Assembly: GCA_033764265.1 (NCBI GenBank)
Contig: JANRJB010000254.1
Coordinates: 1-14,731, forward strand
DNA from: VGEM01 sp033764265
GTDB taxonomy: Bacteria > Pseudomonadota > Alphaproteobacteria > Rhodospirillales > Rhodospirillaceae
Reading direction: 5' to 3'
DNA: 14,731 nt
The position numbers and the translations under genes are program-made. The notes under the pieces were generated by a model. The model saw nothing but the letters and a program-made list of their open reading frames with translations. It was not told where the DNA came from and searched no databases. Shown piece by piece: positions 1 to 7,539 of the stretch. Within the stretch, counting starts at the first letter, position 1; each line of letters opens with the position of its first letter.

Positions 1-384
1 GACCTGGGCGCCGGCGTCGAGAAGTCGATCCGCCAATTGGCGCGCGCGGCAGACACCATCATTGTCGTCACATCCGACGAGCCGACCTCGCTGACCGACG
101 CCTATGCGTTCATCAAGGTCAGCGTGATGGAACGCGCGGCCAGCGACATTCGCATCATCGTCAACGCCTCGAACTCGACCCGCGAGGGCGAACGCACCTA
201 TCAGACGCTGTTCAAAGCCTGCAACGGCTTTCTGAAAATCGCTCCGCCGCTGGCCGGGATTGTGCGACGCGACGCGCGGGTGCGCGAAGCGATCCGCAAC
301 CAGACCCCGATCCTGACCCGCTCGCCGAGTTCCGAAGCCGCGATGGACCTCGAGGCCATCGCCGACCGGCTATTGTCCGGGTAA
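1..384 (+). CDS. MinD/FlhG-like P-loop ATPase, C-terminal part (5' end outside window)
   Basis: The open frame runs in from base 1, so this is the C-terminal 127 residues of a longer protein. It opens with DLGAG, which matches the Walker B/switch II region (D-x-G-A-G) of MinD/ParA ATPases. The following stretch, with AADTIIVVTSDEPTSLTDAY, is the typical MinD/FlhG strand and the P-S-L-T-D-A-Y segment that recognises the nucleotide-bound dimer. The likely role is a membrane- or pole-associated ATPase controlling flagellar number or placement (FlhG/YlxH type). The FliK-like gene only 18 bp downstream favours FlhG over the division-site MinD. The Walker A motif lies outside the window, so its integrity cannot be judged. 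Family assignment is strong; FlhG versus MinD is inference. Confidence 0.85.
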   Translation, partial: DLGAGVEKSIRQLARAADTIIVVTSDEPTSLTDAYAFIKVSVMERAASDIRIIVNASNSTREGERTYQTLFKACNGFLKIAPPLAGIVRRDARVREAIRNQTPILTRSPSSEAAMDLEAIADRLLSG

Positions 385-402
385 CCAGGCTTTTCTGTCG
401 CC

Positions 403-2301
403 ATGACCACGATCCCGCCGACCGCAGCGCAAGCCCTGTTGACCGTGGCGGCGGCGGGGCAGACGCCAACCGTGGTCGTGCCGCAGCCGCCAGCAGAGCT
501 TGCGCGCCTGCCGCCGGGCAGCGTGGTCGAAGTCGAAGTGGTCGCGCGCACCGATGCTGAAGCCCCCGCCGCCGACACTGCGCCGGCGCGCCCGACCAGA
601 ACGGTCGTCGTGCGCACTCCGGCGGGCGAGGTGGCGGTGCGCGTATCGGTGCCGGTCGAACCCGGCGTGAGACTTACCCTTGAAGTGGTACGGGCCAACG
701 CCACCCAGGTCACCGCCAAGGTCGTGGCGATCGACGGCGAGCCGGTCGCGGCGGAACGCGCGGCGCGGTCCATATCGGCCGAGGCTCAGGTCGCAAAGGA
801 TGTGCCGTCGTCGCAACGCCCCATGCCGCAAATCCCGGTGGCGACGCTCCCGCCCGGACAGGCCTGGACTCCTACCGGCGCGATTCCCCTGACCCAAGTG
901 GCACCCCTTTCGGCGCTGGTGACCGCCGCACCGGCGGCAAGTCCCTTTCAGACCGGGGCCGAACTCGCCATCCGCGTCGTCGCGGTCCAGACCTTGCTAG
1001 CTCCGCCCGCAACGCCCACGCCAAATCCTCAGGCCAACCCAGCGGCCGCGACCAGTCCCCTGCCGCAGGGGATGGTCGCATCGCCCACGCCGGTGCCCGC
1101 CGTGCCGGGCTTCGTGCCTGCCCCAGCGGCCGGCGCGACCAGTCCCCCGTTGGCGGGGGTGGTCGCACCGACCCTGCAATCCCCAACCCAGGCGACACCG
1201 GTCACCATACCGCCGACGAACCCGGTTGCAGCGGCACCCACCATCACCGTGACGCAGCCCGCCGCGATCGGCCCGGCGCAGACCGCACCGTTGGCATTGC
1301 CTCAAACTCAGAATGTCTCGCCGGCGATGATCGATCCGGTCGAGGTCAAGCTGCCCGGGCCGCAAGGGCTGCCGCCGCCCACGCCGACACCGCCGGTTTC
1401 AGTTCAATCCGCGCCGACGCTTGCGGTGCTCACCGGCCAAGTGGTGTCTCTGTCCGCCACGGGCGCACCGGTCGTGCGGACCGATGCGGGCGACCTTCAG
1501 CTGAACGTGCGCGCGAATCTGGTCGTCGGCGCGTCGGTCACGGTCGAGGTCACCGCCAGCACGCCTGCGCGGCCGATGGCACCGGTGTTCGCCTTGGCCG
1601 GTGGCCCGCTGGCGCTGCCGCTCGCCCCCGGCGGCGGCTGGTCAAGCCTGACCGAGGCCCTGAGTTTGCTGCAACGCGTCGACCCGCAAACGGCGGCCAG
1701 CCTGGCCGCGGCCGTGCCCGATGGCGGACCGCGCACCGCGCTGGCCATGATGTCGTTCATGCACGCCTTGCGCGGCGGCGATCCGCGCGCCTGGCCGGGC
1801 GACGCGGCCCTGCGCGGCCTGGAACGGGCAGGCCCGCGTGGCGCGCAACTGGCGGCGCAGATTTCCGGCGAAGTCGGCGAACTGGCCAGGCGTGCCTCGG
1901 CCGATGGCGGCGAATGGCGCACGCTGCCGTTGCCATGGGCGATGGATGGCAAGATCGACCGGATCGCCCTGGTCACACGGCGCGAGGACGCGGGCGACGA
2001 CGAGGCGACAAAGAAAAAATCCAAAACCGGTGGCACGCGGTTCCTGATCAACCTGAATTTATCTCGCCTGGGCGAAATGCAGCTTGACGGCATGTTCCGC
2101 AAGGATGCCCGCAGCTTCGACCTGATGGTGCGCACCAAGCAGCCGGTTCCGGAGTCCCTCGCCCGCGAACTGCCGGGGCGTTTCGCCGAGATCAATGCCG
2201 CCCTCGGGTTGACCGGTGCGCTCACGTTTCAAGTGGTGCGCCGCTTCCCCGATCCGGCCGCAACCCCGGGCGACGCCGGACGGCCTGGGGTCTGGGCCTG
2301 A
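403..2301 (+). CDS. FliK-like flagellar hook-length control protein, Ala/Pro-rich
   Basis: This 632-residue protein has an N-terminal part (about 1-180) rich in Val, Ala and Glu, a long low-complexity Pro/Ala/Thr linker (about 190-340), a second globular stretch, and a C-terminal domain (about 545-622). The C-terminal domain reads FLINLNLSRLGEMQLDG, then alternating hydrophobic strands and L-x-x-E-L-P-x-x-F. That pattern of a beta-strand with L-x-L-x-x-L-G-x-M-x-L followed by paired strands resembles the FliK C-terminal (Flg_hook) domain, which switches export specificity of the flagellar secretion system when the hook is complete. The disordered linker suits a molecular ruler. The ATG at 403 lies 18 bp after the ATPase stop, so the two are probably co-transcribed. 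Two palindromic repeats sit in the linker. The FliK call rests on architecture and neighbourhood, so a more distant FliK-related protein is possible. Confidence 0.65.
   Translation: MTTIPPTAAQALLTVAAAGQTPTVVVPQPPAELARLPPGSVVEVEVVARTDAEAPAADTAPARPTRTVVVRTPAGEVAVRVSVPVEPGVRLTLEVVRANATQVTAKVVAIDGEPVAAERAARSISAEAQVAKDVPSSQRPMPQIPVATLPPGQAWTPTGAIPLTQVAPLSALVTAAPAASPFQTGAELAIRVVAVQTLLAPPATPTPNPQANPAAATSPLPQGMVASPTPVPAVPGFVPAPAAGATSPPLAGVVAPTLQSPTQATPVTIPPTNPVAAAPTITVTQPAAIGPAQTAPLALPQTQNVSPAMIDPVEVKLPGPQGLPPPTPTPPVSVQSAPTLAVLTGQVVSLSATGAPVVRTDAGDLQLNVRANLVVGASVTVEVTASTPARPMAPVFALAGGPLALPLAPGGGWSSLTEALSLLQRVDPQTAASLAAAVPDGGPRTALAMMSFMHALRGGDPRAWPGDAALRGLERAGPRGAQLAAQISGEVGELARRASADGGEWRTLPLPWAMDGKIDRIALVTRREDAGDDEATKKKSKTGGTRFLINLNLSRLGEMQLDGMFRKDARSFDLMVRTKQPVPESLARELPGRFAEINAALGLTGALTFQVVRRFPDPAATPGDAGRPGVWA
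1048..1079 (+). repeat. In-frame palindromic repeat, copy 1
   Basis: This 32-nt imperfect hairpin lies inside the FliK-like gene. The outer arms GCGACCA and TGGTCGC pair over 7 bp, the inner arms TCCCCTG and CAGGGGA pair over 7 bp, one G is bulged, and the loop is CCG. It starts on a codon boundary and encodes A-T-S-P-L-P-Q-G-M-V-A. A second copy of the same length and frame begins 87 nt further on. Confidence 0.7.
1135..1166 (+). repeat. In-frame palindromic repeat, copy 2
   Basis: This is a 32-nt hairpin in the same reading frame as copy 1. The outer arms GCGACCA and TGGTCGC are identical to copy 1. The inner arms are CCCCCG and CGGGGG with a TTGG loop. Relative to copy 1, an inner T-A pair has become C-G, which preserves pairing. 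It encodes A-T-S-P-P-L-A-G-V-V-A. Confidence 0.7.
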
Positions 2302-2305
2302 CGCG

Positions 2306-2470
2306 TTACCGGTGAATGATCGGATAGGACATCGGATTGCCCGTCGGCGAACAGGCTGGCGCCAACGCGGCGGCGGCGGCCAACGCGGCGACCATCAGCA
2401 CGCGCGCGACCCAGCGCCGGCAGGCCAGATCCAGAATTCGACCGGCCGCGTGTTCGATCACGGCAACCAT
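2306..2470 (-). CDS. Small hydrophobic, possibly lipoprotein-like ORF (54 aa), unknown function
   Basis: On the minus strand an ATG at 2470 opens a 54-codon frame ending in TAA at 2308-2306. It overlaps the end of the GlxA-type gene by 13 nt in another frame, an arrangement typical of translational coupling. An AGGA sits 6 nt before the ATG, and third codon positions are mostly G or C, as in the neighbours. The product has a basic N-region (Arg18, Arg19, Arg23), a hydrophobic run (about 24-37, VLMVAALAAAAALA), then A-P-A-C with Cys40 and a short polar tail SPTGNPMSYPIIHR. This resembles a short lipoprotein signal peptide with an imperfect lipobox, or a single membrane anchor. I recognise no family. 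The function is unknown and it may not be translated. Confidence 0.5.
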   Translation of the reverse strand: MVAVIEHAAGRILDLACRRWVARVLMVAALAAAAALAPACSPTGNPMSYPIIHR

Positions 2471-3573
2471 GGCCGATCCTGTTCGGGTTGGCGGGTGCGC
2501 CGTGCCGTGGGTGCGCCGTCACCATTAAGGGCGGATGTCCGAAAGCGTTCCACATAGTCGGCCGGGTTGACGCCGAGCCAACGGGCGAAGGCACGGCGCA
2601 TCTGCTGGTCGTTAAACCCGCTGCGGCGAGCGACCGTGGCCAGCGGCAGCTCAGTATCCTCGATCAGACGGCGGGCGTGTTCGAGCCGCGCGCGCTCGAC
2701 GTATTTGGCGGGCGTGAATTTCGTTTCGGCCTGAAAGACGCGCGCGAAGTTGCGCGGGCTCATGCCGGCGCGCGCGGCCAGCGTCTCGACCGAAAGGTCC
2801 CCGGCCAAGTGTTCGGCGATCCAACCCACCAGTTCGCGCAGACTATCGGTTTCAGCAGCCTGCGCCAGCAGCGCCGCCGAGAATTGCGCCTGGCCGCCCG
2901 GCCGCTTGAGGAACATGACAAGCCTTCGGGCCACGTTCATGGCGGTTGCGCGGCCCAGGTCTTCCTCGACCAGCGCCAGCATCAGGTCCATGGCCGCCGT
3001 CGAGCCGGACGACGAATAGACGTTGCCTTCCTTCACGTAAATATTGTCGGCGCGCACGTCGAGGTGCGGAAACAACTCGCGCAGCCGGTCGCACTGCGCC
3101 CAATGCGTGGTGATCGACCGTTTGACCAGGCCGGCCTGAGCCATCAGGAATGCGCCCGTGCACATCGACACGATGCGCCGGGCCTTCGGCGCATTCACTT
3201 TCAACCAGCCGATCAGCGCCGCGTCGGCAAGCGCGGACTGCATCGGCTCCCAGCAACTGCCGGAGATCAGCAGCGTATCGATCTGCGGAGCAGGGTCGGC
3301 AACGGTACGGTCGGGCATCAGCTTCAAGCCCATTTCCGCCGTGACGGGACCCGGCACCGACGAGATGGTTTCGAAGCGGTACACATCGTGATTGATGCCG
3401 CGCTCGCGCCGGACCTGTCCGTTGGTGGTGGAGAACACCTCGGCGGCGGCCGCCACATCGTAAGGGCCGATCTCGGGGTAGATGACGATCGCCACGGTGT
3501 GCGGCCCGGCGGCAATGTGTGCGTGGATATCGGTCTCGGTCGGCCCGACGGCCTTGCGCTTCTTGACGGTCAT
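2458..3573 (-). CDS. GlxA-family transcriptional regulator (DJ-1/PfpI-like plus AraC-type DNA-binding domain)
   Basis: This 371-residue protein joins an N-terminal class I amidotransferase/DJ-1-like sensor domain (about 26-190) to a C-terminal AraC-type double helix-turn-helix (about 255-352). The sensor part has VAIVIYPEIGPYDVAAAAEVF, the nucleophile-elbow-like SMCTGAFLMAQAG with Cys138, and ITTHW, all typical of GlxA regulators. The AraC part has L-A-A-R-A-G-M-S-P-R-N-F-A-R-V-F and V-A-R-R-S-G-F-N-D-Q-Q-M-R-R-A-F. I chose the ATG at 3573 because AAGGGG precedes it by 8 nt and the upstream 40 residues do not look like this family. It is divergent from the coxSLM-like operon, whose first gene starts 288 bp away, so regulation of that operon is a reasonable inference. 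The small-molecule signal is unknown. Confidence 0.92.
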   Translation of the reverse strand: MTVKKRKAVGPTETDIHAHIAAGPHTVAIVIYPEIGPYDVAAAAEVFSTTNGQVRRERGINHDVYRFETISSVPGPVTAEMGLKLMPDRTVADPAPQIDTLLISGSCWEPMQSALADAALIGWLKVNAPKARRIVSMCTGAFLMAQAGLVKRSITTHWAQCDRLRELFPHLDVRADNIYVKEGNVYSSSGSTAAMDLMLALVEEDLGRATAMNVARRLVMFLKRPGGQAQFSAALLAQAAETDSLRELVGWIAEHLAGDLSVETLAARAGMSPRNFARVFQAETKFTPAKYVERARLEHARRLIEDTELPLATVARRSGFNDQQMRRAFARWLGVNPADYVERFRTSALNGDGAPTARRTRQPEQDRPWLP

Positions 3574-3650
3574 CTCGGTTACCCCTTGCAGCACGGTGCG
3601 GACTGCAGTTTTGGCGTGACATGACGGCGCGATCGACCCGCAGCTTGCGC

Positions 3651-3722
3651 CCGGACATTGCGGTGATGCCGGTTTGTCAGCAATGACAATCAACCTTCAA
3701 ATCCTGCCATGCCGGACATTGC
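3651..3722. repeat. Direct repeat CCGGACATTGC x2, 61-bp spacing, in divergent control region
   Basis: The 11-mer CCGGACATTGC occurs at 3651-3661 and 3712-3722, in the same orientation. The 61-bp start-to-start spacing is close to six helical turns, so a protein bound to both copies would sit on one face of the DNA. The two copies flank the dyad at 3674-3689. AraC-type regulators often bind direct repeats, so this is a candidate site for the adjacent GlxA-family regulator. The binding role is inferred only. Confidence 0.35.
3674..3689. promoter_or_regulatory. Perfect inverted repeat TTGTCA-GCAA-TGACAA (candidate operator)
   Basis: This 16-bp dyad with perfect 6-bp arms and a 4-bp centre lies in the region between the divergent glxA-type and coxS-like genes. 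Its symmetry and place suggest a dimeric-regulator site. It lies about 100 bp upstream of the regulator start and about 170 bp upstream of the coxS-like start. A more AT-rich stretch (about 3726-3750) follows on the coxS side. I could not pick convincing -35 and -10 boxes. Confidence 0.35.
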
Positions 3723-3861
3723 CGGATAACTGTTTATTTTCATGTACTTACTGGCTTCGCTGCGGCCATCGACCGCAGCCTTCCATCAATCACGTGCTGG
3801 CCGGGCCCGGTTGGCCTTGATAGGCTTGCGCCCGCCGCGAGGGGCCGGGGAGGGAATTGCG

Positions 3862-4332
3862 ATGCCGCAGGTCAACCTGACGGTCAACGGCAAGGCCGTG
3901 ACGGCCGATGTCGAAGGCCGCACTCTGCTCGTGCAGGTGCTGCGCGAGAAGCTCGGCCTGACCGGAACGCACGTCGGTTGCGACACCAGTCAGTGCGGCG
4001 CGTGCGTGGTGCACGTGAACGGCGTGGCGGTGAAAAGTTGCACGCTCCTCGCGCTACAGGTCGACGGCGGTACCGTCACCACGATTGAAGGCCTGGCGCC
4101 CGGCGCCGCGCTGCACCCGATGCAGCAGGCCTTTCGCGACCATCACGGCCTGCAGTGCGGCTTTTGCACGCCGGGCATGATCATGGCTGCGGTGGATCTG
4201 GTGCGCCGCCATCCCGATCCCGACGAGTCCACCGTACGGCGCGAACTTGAAGGCAACCTTTGCCGGTGCACGGGCTACGCCAACATCATCAAGGCAGTCC
4301 AGGCCGGCGCCGCGGCGCTGCGCCAGGGATAA
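3862..4332 (+). CDS. coxS: Molybdenum hydroxylase (CODH-like, form II) small [2Fe-2S] subunit
   Basis: This 156-residue iron-sulfur subunit carries electrons from the molybdenum site to FAD. The N-terminal plant-ferredoxin-type domain has CDTSQCGACVVHVNG, with Cys40, Cys45, Cys48 and Cys60 as the first cluster ligands. The C-terminal four-helix domain has QCGFCTPGM and LCRCTGY, with Cys99, Cys102, Cys134 and Cys136 as the second. The length is normal for the family. The ATG at 3862 is supported by GGGGAGGG about 8 nt upstream; an in-frame start at 3742 would add 40 non-family residues. Its stop codon runs into the AAGGAG of the next gene, implying translational coupling. The symbol follows family convention; the substrate need not be CO. 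Confidence 0.93.
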   Translation: MPQVNLTVNGKAVTADVEGRTLLVQVLREKLGLTGTHVGCDTSQCGACVVHVNGVAVKSCTLLALQVDGGTVTTIEGLAPGAALHPMQQAFRDHHGLQCGFCTPGMIMAAVDLVRRHPDPDESTVRRELEGNLCRCTGYANIIKAVQAGAAALRQG

Positions 4333-4345
4333 GGAGCGGGCGTCG

Positions 4346-6724
4346 ATGACCCACCAACCCTCGCCCACCGGTATCGGCGCGTCCGTCAGGCGTGTCGAGG
4401 ATCTGCGCTTCGTGCGCGGTCGCGGCCGCTATACCGACGACATCAACCTGCCGGGGCAGACCTATTGCGCCTTCGTGCGCTCGCCGCACGCCCATGCCCG
4501 AATCAGCAGGATCGACGCAACCAAAGCCAAGTCGGCGCCGGGCGTGGTGATGGTGATCACTGCGGCGGAGTTGACCGCGCTCGGCGGCCTGCCGTGCGGC
4601 TGGCTGATCCACAACCAAGACGGCTCGCCGATGTGCGAGCCCAAGCATCCGGTACTTGCCGAGGGCAAGGTCAACCATGTCGGCGACCCGGTCGTCGCGG
4701 TGATCGCCGAGACACTGGCGCAGGCGCGCGACGCCGCCGAATTGATCGATGTGAACTACGACGTGTTGCCGGCCGTGGTCGACATGGAACAGGCGATCGC
4801 CGGCGCGGCCGCGATTCACGCCGCCGCACCGACAAATCTCTGCTACGACTGGCACCTGGGCGATGCCGCCGCCACAGACGCGGCGATAGCCAAGGCCGCG
4901 CACGTGGCCACGCTTGACCTTGTCAACAATCGGCTCGCGCCCAACGCCATCGAGCCGCGGTGTTACATCGGCGATTACAACGTCGCCACCGGCGAGCACA
5001 CCCTTTTCACCTCGAACCAGAATCCGCATGTCATCCGGCTGTTGATGGGCGCGTTTGTCCTCCAGGCGCCGGAGCACAAAATCCGCGTGGTCGCGCCCGA
5101 CGTGGGCGGCGGCTTCGGCAGCAAGATTTACCATTACGCCGAGGAGGCGGTGGTGACTTGGGCGGCGGCGCAGCTGGGCCGGCCGGTCAAATGGACCTCC
5201 GACCGTTCCGAGGCGTTCGTGTCGGACGCTCAGGGGCGCGACCACAAAACCCGCGTCGAGTTGGCGCTGGATGCTGACGGCCGGTTCACAGCCCTGCGCG
5301 TGCGCACGCTGGCCAACATGGGAGCGTACCTGTCCACCTTCGCCAGCGTGATTCCGACCTACCTGCACGGCACTCTGTTGGCGGGCAACTACACCACACC
5401 CGCCATCTCGGTCGGCGTGAAGGCGGTGTTCACCAATACGGTGCCGGTGGACGCCTATCGCGGCGCCGGACGACCGGAAGCGACTTACCTGTTGGAGCGC
5501 GTCATCGACCTCGCCGCCGCCCAGACCGGCCGTGACCCGGCCGAGTTGCGTCGGCTGAACTTCATCAAGCCGAGCCAGTTCCCCTACCAGACACCGGTGG
5601 CGCTGACCTACGACACCGGCAATTACGAACGCACCCTCGACATGGCGCTGGCGGCCGCCGACTACGGCGGTTTTCCGGCGCGCAGATCGGCCGCGAAAGC
5701 CCGCGGCAAACTGCGCGGCATCGGCATCGCCAGCTACATCGAGGCCTGCGGCATCGCGCCCTCGAACGTGGCGGGTGCATTGGGTTCACGCGCCGGCGGG
5801 TACGAATGCGGCACCATCCGCGTCAATCCGACCGGTTCGGTGACGGTGCTGACCGGCTCGCACAGCCACGGCCAGGGCCACGAAACAACGTTCGCGCAGC
5901 TGGTCTCGGACAAGCTGGGCGTTCCGTTCGACATGGTCGAGGTGGTGCACGGCGACACCGCGAAAATTCCGTTCGGCATGGGCACCTACGGCTCGCGGTC
6001 GCTCGCCGTGGGGGGCTCGGCGCTCGACAAGGCCGGCGACAAGATCATCGCCAAGGGCAAGAAAATCGCCGCGCACATGCTGGAGGTGTCGGAACAGGAC
6101 ATCGAGTTCGCGAACGGCGCTTTCAAGGTGGCGGGCACCGACCGGCAGAAGACTTTTGCCGACGTGGCGTTCCAGGCCTACGTGCCGCACAATTTTCCAC
6201 TTGAGACGATCGAACCCGGCCTGGAAGAAACGGCGTTTTACGACCCCAAGAACTTCACTTATCCGGCCGGCGTTTACGTCTGCGAAGTCGAGATCGATTC
6301 CGATACGGGCGCCGTGACCATCGTCAATTTTTGCGCTGCGGACGACTTCGGCAAGATCATCAATCCGATGATCGTCGAAGGCCAGGTGCATGGCGGACTG
6401 GCCCAGGGCATCGGCCAAGCGCTGTTGGAGCATTGCGTCTACGACCGCGATGGCCAACTCGTCACCGGCAGCTACATGGATTACGCCATGCCGCGGGCCG
6501 ACGACTTGCCGATGTTCAAGGTGGAAACCACCGATCAACCGACACCGTGCACCCACAACCCGCTGGGCGTAAAAGGTTGCGGCGAGGCTGGCGCGATCGG
6601 TTCGCCGCCGGCGGTGATCAACGCCATCGTCAACGCGCTGGCGGAATTCGGCGTGACGCACGTCGACATGCCGGCCACGCCGCAAGCAGTGTGGCGGGCC
6701 ATCCACCACGCGAAAAAGCACTAG
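4346..6724 (+). CDS. coxL: Form II CODH-like molybdenum hydroxylase large subunit (molybdopterin-binding)
   Basis: This 792-residue catalytic subunit belongs to the xanthine oxidase family and should bind molybdopterin cytosine dinucleotide. Visible motifs are an N-terminal RRVEDLRFVRGRGRYTDDI, VGGGFGSK (about 253-260), AYRGAGR (370-376) and GVKGCGEAGAIG, with Glu747 at the position of the conserved catalytic base. AYRGAGR is the form II signature. True aerobic CO dehydrogenases (form I) have AYRCSFR, whose Cys holds the copper-sulfur bridge to Mo; that Cys is absent here. Oxidation of CO is therefore unlikely or at best secondary, and the substrate is more likely an aldehyde, aromatic or N-heterocycle. 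AAGGAG lies about 9 nt before the ATG at 4346. The gene sits 13 nt after the small subunit and 10 nt before the FAD subunit. No maturation genes (coxD/E/F/G type) follow. Confidence 0.93.
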   Translation: MTHQPSPTGIGASVRRVEDLRFVRGRGRYTDDINLPGQTYCAFVRSPHAHARISRIDATKAKSAPGVVMVITAAELTALGGLPCGWLIHNQDGSPMCEPKHPVLAEGKVNHVGDPVVAVIAETLAQARDAAELIDVNYDVLPAVVDMEQAIAGAAAIHAAAPTNLCYDWHLGDAAATDAAIAKAAHVATLDLVNNRLAPNAIEPRCYIGDYNVATGEHTLFTSNQNPHVIRLLMGAFVLQAPEHKIRVVAPDVGGGFGSKIYHYAEEAVVTWAAAQLGRPVKWTSDRSEAFVSDAQGRDHKTRVELALDADGRFTALRVRTLANMGAYLSTFASVIPTYLHGTLLAGNYTTPAISVGVKAVFTNTVPVDAYRGAGRPEATYLLERVIDLAAAQTGRDPAELRRLNFIKPSQFPYQTPVALTYDTGNYERTLDMALAAADYGGFPARRSAAKARGKLRGIGIASYIEACGIAPSNVAGALGSRAGGYECGTIRVNPTGSVTVLTGSHSHGQGHETTFAQLVSDKLGVPFDMVEVVHGDTAKIPFGMGTYGSRSLAVGGSALDKAGDKIIAKGKKIAAHMLEVSEQDIEFANGAFKVAGTDRQKTFADVAFQAYVPHNFPLETIEPGLEETAFYDPKNFTYPAGVYVCEVEIDSDTGAVTIVNFCAADDFGKIINPMIVEGQVHGGLAQGIGQALLEHCVYDRDGQLVTGSYMDYAMPRADDLPMFKVETTDQPTPCTHNPLGVKGCGEAGAIGSPPAVINAIVNALAEFGVTHVDMPATPQAVWRAIHHAKKH

Positions 6725-6734
6725 AGGCGCGGCC

Positions 6735-7532
6735 ATGTACGATTTTCAATACGTGCGGCCCGCCAACGTGGTCGAAGCCAAGGCAGCCCTGGCCGGGTCA
6801 AACGAAGCGGTACTGCTGGCCGGCGGCCAGACGCTGATCCCCACCCTGAAGCAGCGCTTGCGCCAGCCGTCGGTGGTGATCGACCTGGGTGGCGTGCGCA
6901 ATCTGGGCGAAGTTCAGATCATGAAAGACAAGATCATGATCGGCGCCATGACCACCCACGCCGTCGTGGCGGCTTCGCCGATCCTGAAAAAGCGTCTGCC
7001 GGGGCTGGCGGCGCTGGCCGGCGGCATCGGCGATCCGCACGTCCGGAACCGCGGCACCATTGGCGGGTCGATCGCCAACGCCGATCCGGCCGCGGATTAT
7101 CCGGCCGCCGTGGTGGCCCTGAACGCCGACATCGTCACCGAGCGACGCACCATCTCCTCGGATTCGTTCTTCAAGGGTCTGTTCGAGACCGCGCTTGCCC
7201 GCGACGAGATCGTGACCTCGGTCCACTTCAAGGTGCCCGAAGCGGCCGCCTACGCCAAGTTCCCCAATCCTGCCTCGCGTTATGCCTTGGTAGGGGTGTT
7301 CGTCGCCAAGTTCAAAGACGGCGTGCGCGTGGCCGTGACCGGAGCCGGCCCGCGCGTTTTTCGCCTGTCGGTAATGGAAGACGCACTGTCGTCCAACTTC
7401 TCGCCGGCGGCGTTGAACGGCATCGCGGTTGAGTCGGGCGGACTCAACAGCGACCTGCATGCCGCCGCCGACTACCGCGCCCACTTGATCGGGGTGATGG
7501 CCCGCCGTGCCGTCGCGGCCGCGGGCGGGTAA
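6735..7532 (+). CDS. coxM: Molybdenum hydroxylase (CODH-like) medium FAD-binding subunit
   Basis: This 265-residue flavoprotein subunit passes electrons from the [2Fe-2S] clusters to an acceptor. It starts with the typical YDFQYVRPANVVEA and shows both FAD-contact motifs of the CoxM/vanillyl-alcohol-oxidase fold: AGGQTLIP (29-36) and TIGGSIANADPAADYPA (108-124). The C-terminal CO_deh_flav_C-like part is complete, ending with a helix rich in Ala. The length is slightly below the usual 280-290. It is the last gene of the S-L-M order, the order described for form II systems, while form I operons are M-S-L. Its stop lies 7 nt from the stop of the convergent LABN gene. Confidence 0.92.
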   Translation: MYDFQYVRPANVVEAKAALAGSNEAVLLAGGQTLIPTLKQRLRQPSVVIDLGGVRNLGEVQIMKDKIMIGAMTTHAVVAASPILKKRLPGLAALAGGIGDPHVRNRGTIGGSIANADPAADYPAAVVALNADIVTERRTISSDSFFKGLFETALARDEIVTSVHFKVPEAAAYAKFPNPASRYALVGVFVAKFKDGVRVAVTGAGPRVFRLSVMEDALSSNFSPAALNGIAVESGGLNSDLHAAADYRAHLIGVMARRAVAAAGG

Positions 7533-7539
7533 ACGCTGG

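Noticed and set aside
2337..2528. 63-codon plus-strand frame near the end of the GlxA-type gene
   Set aside because: It overlaps the better-supported minus-strand small ORF and the GlxA C terminus, and its translation is low-complexity Ala/Arg.
2488..3624. 378-codon plus-strand frame opposite the GlxA-type gene
   Set aside because: It is the antisense shadow of a clear GlxA-family protein; the translation is Arg/Gly/His-rich and resembles no family.
3719..3748. Sigma70-like promoter (TTGCCG with TGTACT) upstream of the coxS-like gene
   Set aside because: The boxes match the consensus weakly and the spacing needs 18 nt; not convincing without start-site data.
3742..3861. N-terminal extension of the small [2Fe-2S] subunit from ATG 3742
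   Set aside because: The 40 extra residues do not fit the family, and a good ribosome site stands before ATG 3862.
4289..5368. 359-codon open frame on the minus strand opposite the large molybdenum subunit
   Set aside because: It lies wholly antisense to a well-conserved gene, its product is Arg/Gly/His/Asp-rich without a recognisable domain, and such long shadows are expected in high-GC DNA.
5786..6736. 316-codon minus-strand frame opposite the 3' half of the large subunit gene
   Set aside because: It is a shadow frame, with repetitive Arg/His/Asp composition and no motifs.
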